DNA of 25,287 bases from JALGVA01 sp964617715 (GTDB lineage Bacteria; Armatimonadota; Zipacnadia; Zipacnadales; UBA5352): NCBI GenBank assembly GCA_964617715.1, contig CAZTZN010000050.1, positions 1 through 25,287 on the forward strand, read 5' to 3'. The translations under genes were made by a program, and so were the position numbers. Positions 7,700 through 14,365 of this stretch are shown here, piece by piece. Positions within the stretch are counted from its first letter, which is position 1; each line of letters opens with the position of its first letter. The notes beneath the pieces were generated by a model. The model saw nothing but the letters and a program-made list of their open reading frames with translations, did no database searches and was not told the origin of the DNA.

Positions 7700-9976
7700 T
7701 CAGTTGACACGCTCCACGCACAGCGCCGCCTCGGCCCCGATGCCCGCCGGCGCCGGCCACGTCACGTCGCCGCCCGCGCTGGTAACGCGCGGCTGCTCGA
7801 CGGTCGTGCCGGTGGCGCAATCAAGCCACCTGAGCGCGTAATCGCCCGCGGGAATCCCGCGCACGCCCATCTCGCCCGCGCGCCGTCCCGACCACGCCAC
7901 CCAGGCGCGACCCGGCGCCGCCAGCACGTACTCGCTGTCACCGCAGGCCAGCTCATCGTGCGGCGCCAGCTCCGACAGCGGCGCGGCCTCCATGAAGCGC
8001 GCCAGGTGGCCGCAGGCCTCGAGATCGGCCGTCGGCGTGCCCCTGATGTCCATCCCCAGCACCATGACGTACGCGCCCGCCATGGCACACGCCCACAGCT
8101 TGCGGCGCAGATCGGCGCCGACGCCGAAATCAGCCGCCTCCGCCAGGTTCAGGTTGTAGCGTCCCCCCGCGTCCGCCCACGCCGCCACCAGCTCATCGTG
8201 CAGATCCGACGCGCCCGGCACGTTATACTGGATGGCGAACTGATCGATGTTCGGGTCGTCGGCAAACTCCGTGAAGTCCAGCCCGTTGAGCTTGTGCACC
8301 GCTATCGGGTGGCCGTGATCGTCCGCGGCGGCGATGGTTGCCGCGATTGCGCTTACCCGCGCGGGCGAGTAACGCTCCTCATACTCCTCGGCCACGCACC
8401 AGATCAGGTTGCGGTGATGCTCGAAGCGCTTGACCAGCGTGTGCAGGAACTGCGCTTCGGCCTCTCCCACCTCGTCGCCGGTGTCCCAGATGCGCGCGCT
8501 GTCGTCGTAGATGATGAGGAAAATGGTTATCCCGGCCTCGTCCATGGCGCGGAACCAGCCCTCCCACTGCTCCAGCACCGTCTCGCTCAGCCCCCGTGCC
8601 GGATCGTGGCCCACGAACGGGTTCTGTGTGGCATCGCCGTCGCCCCCATGCGAGCGCACCGCCATCAGGTAGATGCAGTTCGCGCCGCCGGCCGCCAGCC
8701 GGTGGATCAACTCCATCTGATCACCCGCACGCGTCCCGTCGGCCTGCAACTCGCCGCGGTAGAGGAAGCCCTCGGGATCGCCGGGGCCACACATGAAGAA
8801 CGCACCCTCGTGGTGTCGCCGAAGCCACTGCGGGTGCTCGGGATCCACCGTGACCTGCCCGCGCATCGGCTCAGGCCGCACCGCGCCCACCAGCGCGGCC
8901 AGCGCGGCGTCCTGCGCGGCGCTGCCCCTCATCTCGCTCTCGTTCCAGCTTACGATCAGGTCCAGGCTCGGCATCACGACCATGCCCTCGCGGCCGTTGT
9001 GGCCCAGCGCAGCGTAGGTGTCGGTCGGCGCCGACGGCCAGTGGCGCTCCCCGGTGCGGCTCACGCCGTTGGTCCACCACAGCCAACTGTAGCTGCCCAG
9101 GTGATCGGTCTGATTGTCGGGCACGCGCCTGCTGCCCATGGTACGCTGCCCGTCGATCATCTCGGCGACGACACCCGCGCTCTGCGGGATCGAGTTGGGC
9201 AGCGCGCTGGTCACGGCCATGCGCGCGTGCTCGGGGCTGATGAGCCGCCGCCCGCGCCAGCGCCCGCCGCGCAGGTAGAGCAGACCGAAGCGGGCGAAGT
9301 CGCGCGGTGACACGCCGAGCCTCCCGGGGCGGTCGCCGGTGCCGAAGGCCATGAAGGTCGGATTGTCCTCGCAACCCAGCGGGTCGGTCAGCAACGGGTG
9401 CAGCACGGTCTCATCTACCGTCTCCCAGGTGGCGCCGTAGACGCGCAGGAACAGCGAGTCCCAGAACAGCGCCATCTGCCAGTCGTTGTAGTCGTAGGCC
9501 GTGCCGGGCTCCTCGGTCACGCCGTAGCAGGAGATCTGGTTGGCCATGTGCCGCCAGGTGATGCGCCGGTCCTTGAAGCCGAGCGCCGCGTTGATCTCTC
9601 CCAGGCGCGGCTCGACCTCGACCACGGGCTGGTCGAGGCTCGGGATGCGACCGTCCTCCACCGCGCGCAGCAGAAAGTGCGTATACCACGGCTTGGCGGC
9701 TGAGGCCACATCCCCGCGCCGGCCCGCATCGCCCCACGTGTACACCAGGTAGCCGCCGCGCACCACGCAGCCCCGCCCCCCGACGCGCTCAGCCAGCTCG
9801 CGCAGCCGTCCGACGTCGAGGCCCGCCTGGGTCGGATCGCGCGTTTCCCAGGTCTCCCCGGGATAGACAGGATCACCCTGCGCTGATGCCTGTACCCGCG
9901 TGTCAGCCCACCCGGGCGTACACGCGCCGATGGTGGCACCGACTGCGAGCAGCACTCCGAACTGTGTCAGCGACAT
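7700..9976 (-). CDS. Exported fusion: serine beta-lactamase-like domain plus TIM-barrel glycosidase-like domain
   Basis: This is a 758-residue protein with start ATG at 9976 behind GGAGG (seven-base spacing). The N-terminus is hydrophobic, with either a lipobox-like I-G-A-C (C19) or a Sec cleavage near residue 24; it lacks the usual basic residues. Residues ~45-365 resemble the class C beta-lactamase/DD-peptidase/esterase fold: S92-A-A-K95 (SxxK, nucleophile S92), Y163-N-D165 at the YxN position (third residue D, not N) and H326-N-G328 (HxG in place of KTG). Residues ~375-758 look like an uncharacterised TIM-barrel glycoside hydrolase related to apiosidase/DUF4038-type proteins. E530/E531 after a beta strand (LIWCVAEEY) and E613 (NLNLAEA) are candidate acid/base and nucleophile. 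Likely role: removing an acyl ester and cleaving the same glycan. This is inference, and antibiotic resistance is unlikely. Confidence 0.75.
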   Translation of the reverse strand: MSLTQFGVLLAVGATIGACTPGWADTRVQASAQGDPVYPGETWETRDPTQAGLDVGRLRELAERVGGRGCVVRGGYLVYTWGDAGRRGDVASAAKPWYTHFLLRAVEDGRIPSLDQPVVEVEPRLGEINAALGFKDRRITWRHMANQISCYGVTEEPGTAYDYNDWQMALFWDSLFLRVYGATWETVDETVLHPLLTDPLGCEDNPTFMAFGTGDRPGRLGVSPRDFARFGLLYLRGGRWRGRRLISPEHARMAVTSALPNSIPQSAGVVAEMIDGQRTMGSRRVPDNQTDHLGSYSWLWWTNGVSRTGERHWPSAPTDTYAALGHNGREGMVVMPSLDLIVSWNESEMRGSAAQDAALAALVGAVRPEPMRGQVTVDPEHPQWLRRHHEGAFFMCGPGDPEGFLYRGELQADGTRAGDQMELIHRLAAGGANCIYLMAVRSHGGDGDATQNPFVGHDPARGLSETVLEQWEGWFRAMDEAGITIFLIIYDDSARIWDTGDEVGEAEAQFLHTLVKRFEHHRNLIWCVAEEYEERYSPARVSAIAATIAAADDHGHPIAVHKLNGLDFTEFADDPNIDQFAIQYNVPGASDLHDELVAAWADAGGRYNLNLAEAADFGVGADLRRKLWACAMAGAYVMVLGMDIRGTPTADLEACGHLARFMEAAPLSELAPHDELACGDSEYVLAAPGRAWVAWSGRRAGEMGVRGIPAGDYALRWLDCATGTTVEQPRVTSAGGDVTWPAPAGIGAEAALCVERVN

Positions 9977-10065
9977 CCGTGCCCCTCCGCCCTCACGCTT
10001 TCGTGCGGGCGCGCATTTCCCTCGCCCGCGTACATCTTCCTGCGCACCGTACCTCGTACGCAGCG

Positions 10066-10090
10066 CACGGGCGGCCGATGGCCGCCCGTG
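10066..10090 (-). terminator. Hairpin after obg, probable terminator
   Basis: Perfect 11-base arms CACGGGCGGCC (10066-10076) and GGCCGCCCGTG (10080-10090) enclose a three-base loop, beginning 35 bases after the obg stop. The - strand continues with CGCTGCG, so there is no U-tract. A second small palindrome (CGTAC-CTC-GTACG) lies at 10048-10060. The remaining part of 9977-10125 must hold the promoter of the fusion gene, but I cannot pick one out. Confidence 0.55.
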
Positions 10091-10125
10091 GCGTGTCACA
10101 TCAATCCCGGCGGGCACCCGCCCGG

Positions 10126-11427
10126 TCACCTGCGCGGCTGCTCGGTCGTGTAGACAAACTCCACCGGGCCGATGATGATCGTGTCACCCTCCTCGACACC
10201 CGCGCGGCGCAGCGCCTTGAGCACGCCCTGCTGGTCGAGCTGCTCCTGGAAGTACGCCACGGCTTCATCCGCTTCCATGTCGATGGTCGCGGCCAGGTTC
10301 TCGATGCGCGTGCCCGTGACCTCGATGGTCTCATCGTCGATGCGCCGTGCCGCCAGCTCACGCCACGGCAGCGGCGGAATCTCCAGCTCCATCTGCTCCG
10401 CGGGTACCGGCTCGGGCTCGACCCGCAGGCCATGCGCTATCAGACGCTCGCGCAGGTAATCGATCAGCTCCTCACAGCCCTCACCGGTCGCCGCCGAGAT
10501 CGCAAATACCGCGTGGCCCTCAGCCTCGAGTGTGGCACGCAGCTCCGGCTCGTTCTCGCGCGCCTGCGGCAGGTCCATCTTGTTGAGCGCCACCACCTGC
10601 TCGAGCTGCGCCAGCCGCTCGTCATACATTGCCAGCTCGTGGTTGATGTCGCGCAGGTCCTGCAGCGGCTCGCGCCCCTCCCAGCCGCTGGCGTCGAGCA
10701 TGTGCACCAGCAGCTTGGTGCGCTCGACGTGGCGCAGGAACTGGTCGCCGAGGCCGACGCCCGCATGCGCGCCCACGATCAGCCCGGGCAGGTCGGCGAT
10801 GACCATGGTGCTGAAGTCCTCGAACTGCACCACGCCCAGGTTGGGCTGCAGGGTCGTGAACGGATACTCGGCGATCTCGGGCTTCGCCGCCGAGACCACC
10901 GAGATGAAGCTCGACTTGCCCACGTTCGGGTAGCCGATGATGCCTACGTCGGCCAGCAGCTTCAGCTCCAGCCGCAGATGGCGCTCCTCCCCCGGCGCGC
11001 CGAGCTGGCAGAAGCGCGGGGCCTGGCGCGACGGCGTAGCGAAGGAGGCGTTCCCGCGCCCGCCCTTGCCACCACGCGCCACGACCAGCCGCTGACCGGG
11101 CGCGACCAGGTCGGCCACCTGCTGCTGCAGGTCGAGATCGTAGACCACGGTGCCGGGCGGCACGGGCACGATGGTATCCGCGCCGTCGCGCCCGCGATGC
11201 TTCTTCGAGGTCCCGCTTCTGCCGCGCTCGGCCTTGAAAGTGTTACGGTACTTGAAGTCGAGCAGCGTGCGCATGTCCGGCTTGACCTCGAGGATCACGT
11301 CACCGCCATCGCCGCCGTCGCCGCCGTTGGGCCCGCCGCGGGGCTCGAAGGCCTCGCGCCGGAAGCTGACCACGCCGTGGCCGCCGTCACCCGCGCGCAC
11401 CGTGATTTCCGCTTCATCGATGAACAT
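10126..11427 (-). CDS. obg: GTPase Obg/CgtA
   Basis: This is an essential GTPase of 50S ribosome assembly and stress control that binds the large subunit. The predicted length is 433 residues. Residues 1-158 form the glycine-rich Obg fold (GGPNGGDGGDGGD at 31-43). The G domain follows with G1 GYPNVGKS (165-172), G3 DLPG (212-215), G4 NKMD (282-285) and G5-like SAATG. Residues ~355-433 match the C-terminal OCT domain (LDQQGVLKALRRAGVEEGD...). The ATG at 11427 gives the canonical MFIDEAEI start; AGGTGAG upstream is a rather distant ribosome site, and in-frame extension upstream runs through the hairpin and rpmA. It lies downstream of rplU and rpmA, as in most bacteria, 91 bases after rpmA. Confidence 0.98.
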   Translation of the reverse strand: MFIDEAEITVRAGDGGHGVVSFRREAFEPRGGPNGGDGGDGGDVILEVKPDMRTLLDFKYRNTFKAERGRSGTSKKHRGRDGADTIVPVPPGTVVYDLDLQQQVADLVAPGQRLVVARGGKGGRGNASFATPSRQAPRFCQLGAPGEERHLRLELKLLADVGIIGYPNVGKSSFISVVSAAKPEIAEYPFTTLQPNLGVVQFEDFSTMVIADLPGLIVGAHAGVGLGDQFLRHVERTKLLVHMLDASGWEGREPLQDLRDINHELAMYDERLAQLEQVVALNKMDLPQARENEPELRATLEAEGHAVFAISAATGEGCEELIDYLRERLIAHGLRVEPEPVPAEQMELEIPPLPWRELAARRIDDETIEVTGTRIENLAATIDMEADEAVAYFQEQLDQQGVLKALRRAGVEEGDTIIIGPVEFVYTTEQPRR

Positions 11428-11459
11428 GACTGTGCGTCTCACCTGCTCCCGCAAATGCA

Positions 11460-11488
11460 GACTGCCGGCACGAAGCGTGCCGGCAGTC
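11460..11488 (-). terminator. Long perfect hairpin between rpmA and obg
   Basis: Perfect 13-base arms GACTGCCGGCACG (11460-11472) and CGTGCCGGCAGTC (11476-11488) enclose a three-base loop. It lies about 30 bases after the rpmA stop and 32 bases before the obg ATG. On the - strand TGCATTTGC follows, a weak U-rich tail. It may attenuate or process the transcript so that ribosomal proteins are made in excess over Obg. Confidence 0.55.
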
Positions 11489-11518
11489 GAGTCCGTGTGC
11501 GAGGTCGTGTGACCGCGC

Positions 11519-11788
11519 CTACGAGGCGACCCGCGCCTCGTCCTCCCAGACGTGCACCATCTTGTTCCTGCCCTTGCGCTCGAACTCGACGTAGCCATCG
11601 ATCTTGGCGAAGATGGTGTCGTCGTCGCCGATGCCGACGTTGCGCCCGGGCTGGAATCTGGTGCCCCGCTGGCGGATAATGATGCTGCCGGCCGTGACCC
11701 GCTCGCCCCCAAAACGCTTCGCGCCCAGCCGCTGACTGCGGCTGTCGCGACCGTTGCGGGTGCTGCCCATTCCCTTCTTGTGCGCCAT
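11519..11788 (-). CDS. rpmA: 50S ribosomal protein L27
   Basis: This 89-residue ribosomal protein has an N-terminal tail that reaches the peptidyl-transferase centre. The sequence MAHKKGMGSTRNGRDS at the N-terminus is diagnostic. The ATG at 11788 has AGGAG with suitable spacing; the in-frame TTG nine bases upstream is rejected. The protein starts directly with MAHKKG, so it lacks the cleavable N-terminal extension found in Bacillota L27. Consistently, the Prp protease gene (ysxB) usually found between rplU and rpmA in that phylum is absent: only 42 bases separate the two genes here. The body (GAKRFGGE, TPGSII-like, RQRGT) is regular and no residues appear missing. Confidence 0.98.
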   Translation of the reverse strand: MAHKKGMGSTRNGRDSRSQRLGAKRFGGERVTAGSIIIRQRGTRFQPGRNVGIGDDDTIFAKIDGYVEFERKGRNKMVHVWEDEARVAS

Positions 11789-11830
11789 CGCTGCCAACTC
11801 CTGTGACCGTCGAGAATCCGTGTCCTGCGC

Positions 11831-12145
11831 TCAGCCGCTGATCTCCACGACCTGCAATGCCGTGAACGCCTGCCGATGACCGTGCTTGCGGCGGTAGCGC
11901 TTCTTCGCCTTGAACTTCACCACCTGAATCTTGCGCTCGCGGCCCTGCTGCACCACCCGCGCGGTGACGCTCGCGTTCTCGAGATACGGCCGGCCGACCC
12001 GCAGTTCACCGTCGTCGTCGCGGATCGCCAGCACCCTGTCGAGCGTGACCTGGTCACCGTGCTCGCCGTCGAGCCTGTCCACCTTGACTACGTCATCGGG
12101 CCCCATGATGTGCTGGCGCCCGCCGATCTCAACTATCGCGTACAT
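11831..12145 (-). CDS. rplU: 50S ribosomal protein L21
   Basis: This is a 104-residue 23S rRNA-binding protein of the large subunit. The N-terminus MYAIVEIGGRQH is typical. The central DDGELRVGRPYLENASVTA stretch and the C-terminal KKRYRRKHGHRQAFTALQV, which holds the L21 signature, are clear. The ATG at 12145 has GAGGAG upstream at normal spacing; the longer open frame reaching 12346 runs through the promoter and is rejected. It is the first gene of the rplU-rpmA-obg unit and has its own promoter at 12233-12261 and an ~80-base structured leader. Confidence 0.98.
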   Translation of the reverse strand: MYAIVEIGGRQHIMGPDDVVKVDRLDGEHGDQVTLDRVLAIRDDDGELRVGRPYLENASVTARVVQQGRERKIQVVKFKAKKRYRRKHGHRQAFTALQVVEISG

Positions 12146-12181
12146 GGTCCTGCTCCTCATCCTGCCGCTCGAGCCACAGGG

Positions 12182-12217
12182 CGAAAACAAACAGCCGACG
12201 GCGCGCAAGGCGCCATC
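12182..12217 (-). promoter_or_regulatory. rplU leader hairpin followed by a U-rich stretch (possible attenuator or L21 leader)
   Basis: In the - strand transcript GAUGGCGC (12217-12210) pairs with GCGCCGUC (12204-12197) over eight bases including one G-U pair, with a five-base loop. GGCUGUUUGUUUUCGC (12196-12181) follows. Hairpin plus U-rich tail inside the leader, between the predicted transcription start near 12226 and the ATG at 12145, has the shape of a terminator. L21 leaders with autoregulatory structure are known in Bacillus; relation to that RNA family is not tested. Confidence 0.5.
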
Positions 12218-12232
12218 AACTGGTGGGTCAGT

Positions 12233-12261
12233 ATGATACCTGATTGCCCCACTCGCGTCAA
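12233..12261 (-). promoter_or_regulatory. Sigma70-type promoter of rplU-rpmA-obg
   Basis: On the - strand TTGACG (12261-12256) and TATCAT (12238-12233) are separated by exactly 17 bases. Each hexamer has one or two mismatches from TTGACA/TATAAT. This is the best promoter match seen in the window. It predicts a transcript starting near 12226, about 80 bases before the rplU ATG. Confidence 0.75.
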
Positions 12262-12324
12262 GTGCCCCCCGCGCGTCATGCCGTCGGGCGGATACGACCG
12301 GAGCGGGGTGACCGGGCGCATCCG

Positions 12325-12351
12325 CCGAGGTGACGCTCACCGTCACCTCGG
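12325..12351 (-). terminator. Hairpin after the translin-like gene, probable end of the long operon
   Basis: Perfect 11-base arms CCGAGGTGACG (12325-12335) and CGTCACCTCGG (12341-12351) enclose a five-base loop, 38 bases after the translin stop and 64 bases before the rplU -35. No U-tract follows. A second pairing (GGCGGAT 12287-12293 with ATCCGCC 12320-12326) overlaps its left arm, so the two stems are mutually exclusive. The rest of 12262-12389 shows no gene. Confidence 0.55.
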
Positions 12352-12389
12352 TCCCGGCCTTCAGGTAAGCGGGGCTGCGGGTCGGCGGC

Positions 12390-13028
12390 TCACTGCGACC
12401 CCAGCGTCTCCTCGAGTTCCTTCATGCGGCGCTCGAGCCGCGACTGGCGCAGGGCGTTGGTCAGGTCGCCGCGTGTGCGCTCGACCGCCCCCCGCGCCTG
12501 GTCCGAGCGCCGGCGCAGGCCCTTGGTGACCGACTCGGGGTAGTCGAAGCTCATGATCGTCTGATAGATCTCGTCCATCATCGCCAGGTAGCGCTCGGCC
12601 TCCTCCACCTCGTCGCGGCGGATCAGGTCGAGCACGTGCCGGCGCAGCTCCCCCACCGTGTCCCCCAGCCCGTTGAGCCAGTCGGCGCAGTCCACTCCCA
12701 GCTCTTCGGGCCCGGGCAGCTCGCCGTCGGCGATCAGCCCGACCACCTGCGCCGCCTCCGCGTACTCGCGCGCCGCGTCGCCCACGAAGCCCGAGTAGCC
12801 CACCTGCGGGCTGGCCTGCACCGCCTGAATCATGCGACCGTGCAGCTCGCGGGTGCGCGCCACCTGCGCGCGCGCGGTCTCGAACTCCCCGCGGTGCACC
12901 GCCTTGATGGTCGCCGAGGCGGCCTGCACCACCTCGCGCGAGGTGGTATACGCCTCTTCGCGATCGCGGTGGATCTGCTCCAGCTCCTGCCGGGCCCGGT
13001 CCGCAAACTCGTCTATCCTGGCGAGCAT
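12390..13028 (-). CDS. Translin-family protein (archaeal-type)
   Basis: This is a 212-residue all-helical protein. The C-terminal two thirds carry the translin pattern: REYAEAAQ (87-94), the PEELGVD...WLNGLGDTVGELRR helix pair (~107-130), DEIYQTIMSFDYP (152-164) and LRRRSDQARGAVERTRGDLT (171-190). Known translins form ring-like octamers that bind single-stranded RNA or DNA; with the partner Trax they form an RNase. This sequence resembles the single-gene archaeal type. Acidic residues such as E89, E127 and D152/E153 could be metal ligands, but alignment is needed. The ATG at 13028 has GAGG nine bases upstream. It lies 13 bases after the VOR gamma gene as the last gene of the long - strand run. 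Family call good; function in bacteria unknown. Confidence 0.8.
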   Translation of the reverse strand: MLARIDEFADRARQELEQIHRDREEAYTTSREVVQAASATIKAVHRGEFETARAQVARTRELHGRMIQAVQASPQVGYSGFVGDAAREYAEAAQVVGLIADGELPGPEELGVDCADWLNGLGDTVGELRRHVLDLIRRDEVEEAERYLAMMDEIYQTIMSFDYPESVTKGLRRRSDQARGAVERTRGDLTNALRQSRLERRMKELEETLGSQ

Positions 13029-13041
13029 CGCGCTCGTCCTC

Positions 13042-13599
13042 TCAGTCGTCGCCGAGGCCCGCGGTGCGCCCGATCGCCGCCCCGCGCCGCAGCGCCTCCT
13101 CATTGTCGGGCATGTGGCGATGGTGGCGCTCGGGCAGCATCGCCCGCAGCGAGGTCGCAATGTCCTCGATCGACATGATGCCCGTCCCCGCCGCCCACGC
13201 CCCCAGCAGCGACATGTTCACCGTGCGGTCGTTGCCGATCTCCGCCGCGATCTCGTTGGCCGGCACCATCAGCATCCGGCCCTGCGCACACTCCGGCGCC
13301 TCGTGCACCAGCGAGCTGTTGATCACGATCAGCCCGCCCGTGGCGACCTTCCCGGCGAAAGACTCAACCGCGTCGGCGCTCATCAGGATCATCGAGGTCG
13401 GGTGGTCCGAGGTCGGGCTGCCCACGCGCTCGTCGGTGAGGATCACGGTGCAGGTCGAGCTGCCGCCCCGCACCTCCGGGTCGTATATCGGGAACCACGA
13501 GACGTTGAGGCCCAGGTCCATCCCGGCCCGGGCGATGAGCTGCCCGGCCAGGTTGACGCCCTGCCCTCCCAGGCCTGCCATGAACAGCTCCTCACGCAT
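13042..13599 (-). CDS. 2-oxoacid:ferredoxin oxidoreductase, gamma subunit
   Basis: This is the gamma subunit (185 residues) of a four-subunit, CoA-dependent 2-oxoacid:ferredoxin oxidoreductase. The N-terminal MAGLGGQGVNLAGQL (7-21) is the family signature. The YDPEVRGGSSTCTVI block (39-53) and the MLGA-like MSLLGAWAAG stretch near residue 130 also match KorC/VorG-type subunits. The ATG at 13599 has GGAGG upstream and overlaps the beta-subunit stop by eight bases, so translation is probably coupled. The gamma domain is thought to help assembly and CoA positioning near the TPP site. It is separated by 13 bases from the downstream translin gene. Confidence 0.92.
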   Translation of the reverse strand: MREELFMAGLGGQGVNLAGQLIARAGMDLGLNVSWFPIYDPEVRGGSSTCTVILTDERVGSPTSDHPTSMILMSADAVESFAGKVATGGLIVINSSLVHEAPECAQGRMLMVPANEIAAEIGNDRTVNMSLLGAWAAGTGIMSIEDIATSLRAMLPERHHRHMPDNEEALRRGAAIGRTAGLGDD

Positions 13600-14365
13600 T
13601 GCCCCCGCCCTCCTTTTCGGCGAGCCGGTCGCGGAACACTCTCACCGGGTAATGCTCGATCATGGTGTCCTCAACGTGATCGATGGCCTCCAGCACGTCC
13701 ATGCCCCACCACTGCGGGCAGATGCTCAGCAGCTCCACCAGCGAGAAGCCCGCGCCCGCAAGCTGGGTCTCGAAGGCGCGCTTGATCGAGCGCTTCGCGC
13801 TGCGGATGCGTGCGGGCGTGGTGAGCGCCTCACGCGCCAGGAAGCCGACGCCGTCGAGAGTATCGAGCAGCTCGCAGATGCGGATGGGGTGACCCGCCTC
13901 GGGCACCGCCCGCCCGCGGGGCGAGGTGGTGGTCTTCTGCCCCAGCAACGTGGTCGGCGCCATCTGGCCCTGGGTCATGCCGAAGACCGCATTGTTGATG
14001 AAGATGATGGTGAAGTTCTCGGCACGCGCCGCGGCGTGCACCACTTCGGCCATGCCGATCGACGCCAGGTCGCCGTCTCCCTGATAGGTGAAGACCACCG
14101 CGTCGGGGTGCACGCGCTTGATGCCTGTGGCCACCGCCGGCCCACGCCCGTGCGACGCCTGCACCGCGTCGGTATCGAAGTACTCGTAGGCGTAGACCGA
14201 GCAGCCCACCGTGGCGATCGCGACCGTCCGGTCCTTCACGCCCAGCTCGTCGATCACCTCGGCCACCAAGCGGTGCGCGGTCCCGTGCGTGCAGCCCGGG
14301 CAGTAGCGCATCTCGACCCCGGTCAGGGCATCCGGGTACGGGTTCACCAGCTTGAGTTCCGCCAT
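13592..14365 (-). CDS. 2-oxoacid:ferredoxin oxidoreductase, beta subunit (TPP-binding)
   Basis: This 257-residue beta subunit binds thiamine pyrophosphate and a [4Fe-4S] cluster. CPGC at 22-25 and further cysteines (C55, C near 216) are the expected cluster ligands. The TPP/Mg motif begins with GDGD (96-99) and ends with NNAVFGMTQGQ (124-134). The ATG at 14365 shares its A with the TGA of the alpha gene (TGATG), so the start is fixed by coupling although the upstream ribosome site is weak. Longer open frames reaching 14554 are shadows of alpha. The short length and the PTTLLGQKTT stretch fit KOR/VOR-type enzymes and not the fused pyruvate:ferredoxin oxidoreductase. Substrate cannot be decided from sequence. 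Confidence 0.94.
   Translation of the reverse strand: MAELKLVNPYPDALTGVEMRYCPGCTHGTAHRLVAEVIDELGVKDRTVAIATVGCSVYAYEYFDTDAVQASHGRGPAVATGIKRVHPDAVVFTYQGDGDLASIGMAEVVHAAARAENFTIIFINNAVFGMTQGQMAPTTLLGQKTTTSPRGRAVPEAGHPIRICELLDTLDGVGFLAREALTTPARIRSAKRSIKRAFETQLAGAGFSLVELLSICPQWWGMDVLEAIDHVEDTMIEHYPVRVFRDRLAEKEGGGNA

Noticed and set aside
7700..9976. Reading the fusion protein as an antibiotic-resistance beta-lactamase
   Set aside because: The YxN and KTG positions differ (YND, HNG), and it is fused to a carbohydrate-type barrel. Class C-like folds in such settings are usually esterases or peptidases.
9977..10129. 51-residue N-terminal extension of the fusion protein
   Set aside because: It reads through the obg terminator hairpin, is basic and unlike a signal peptide, while the ATG at 9976 has GGAGG and starts a hydrophobic leader.
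9886..11679. Open frame of 597 codons on the + strand
   Set aside because: It is antisense to obg and parts of rpmA and the fusion gene, with low-complexity composition and no recognisable motif.
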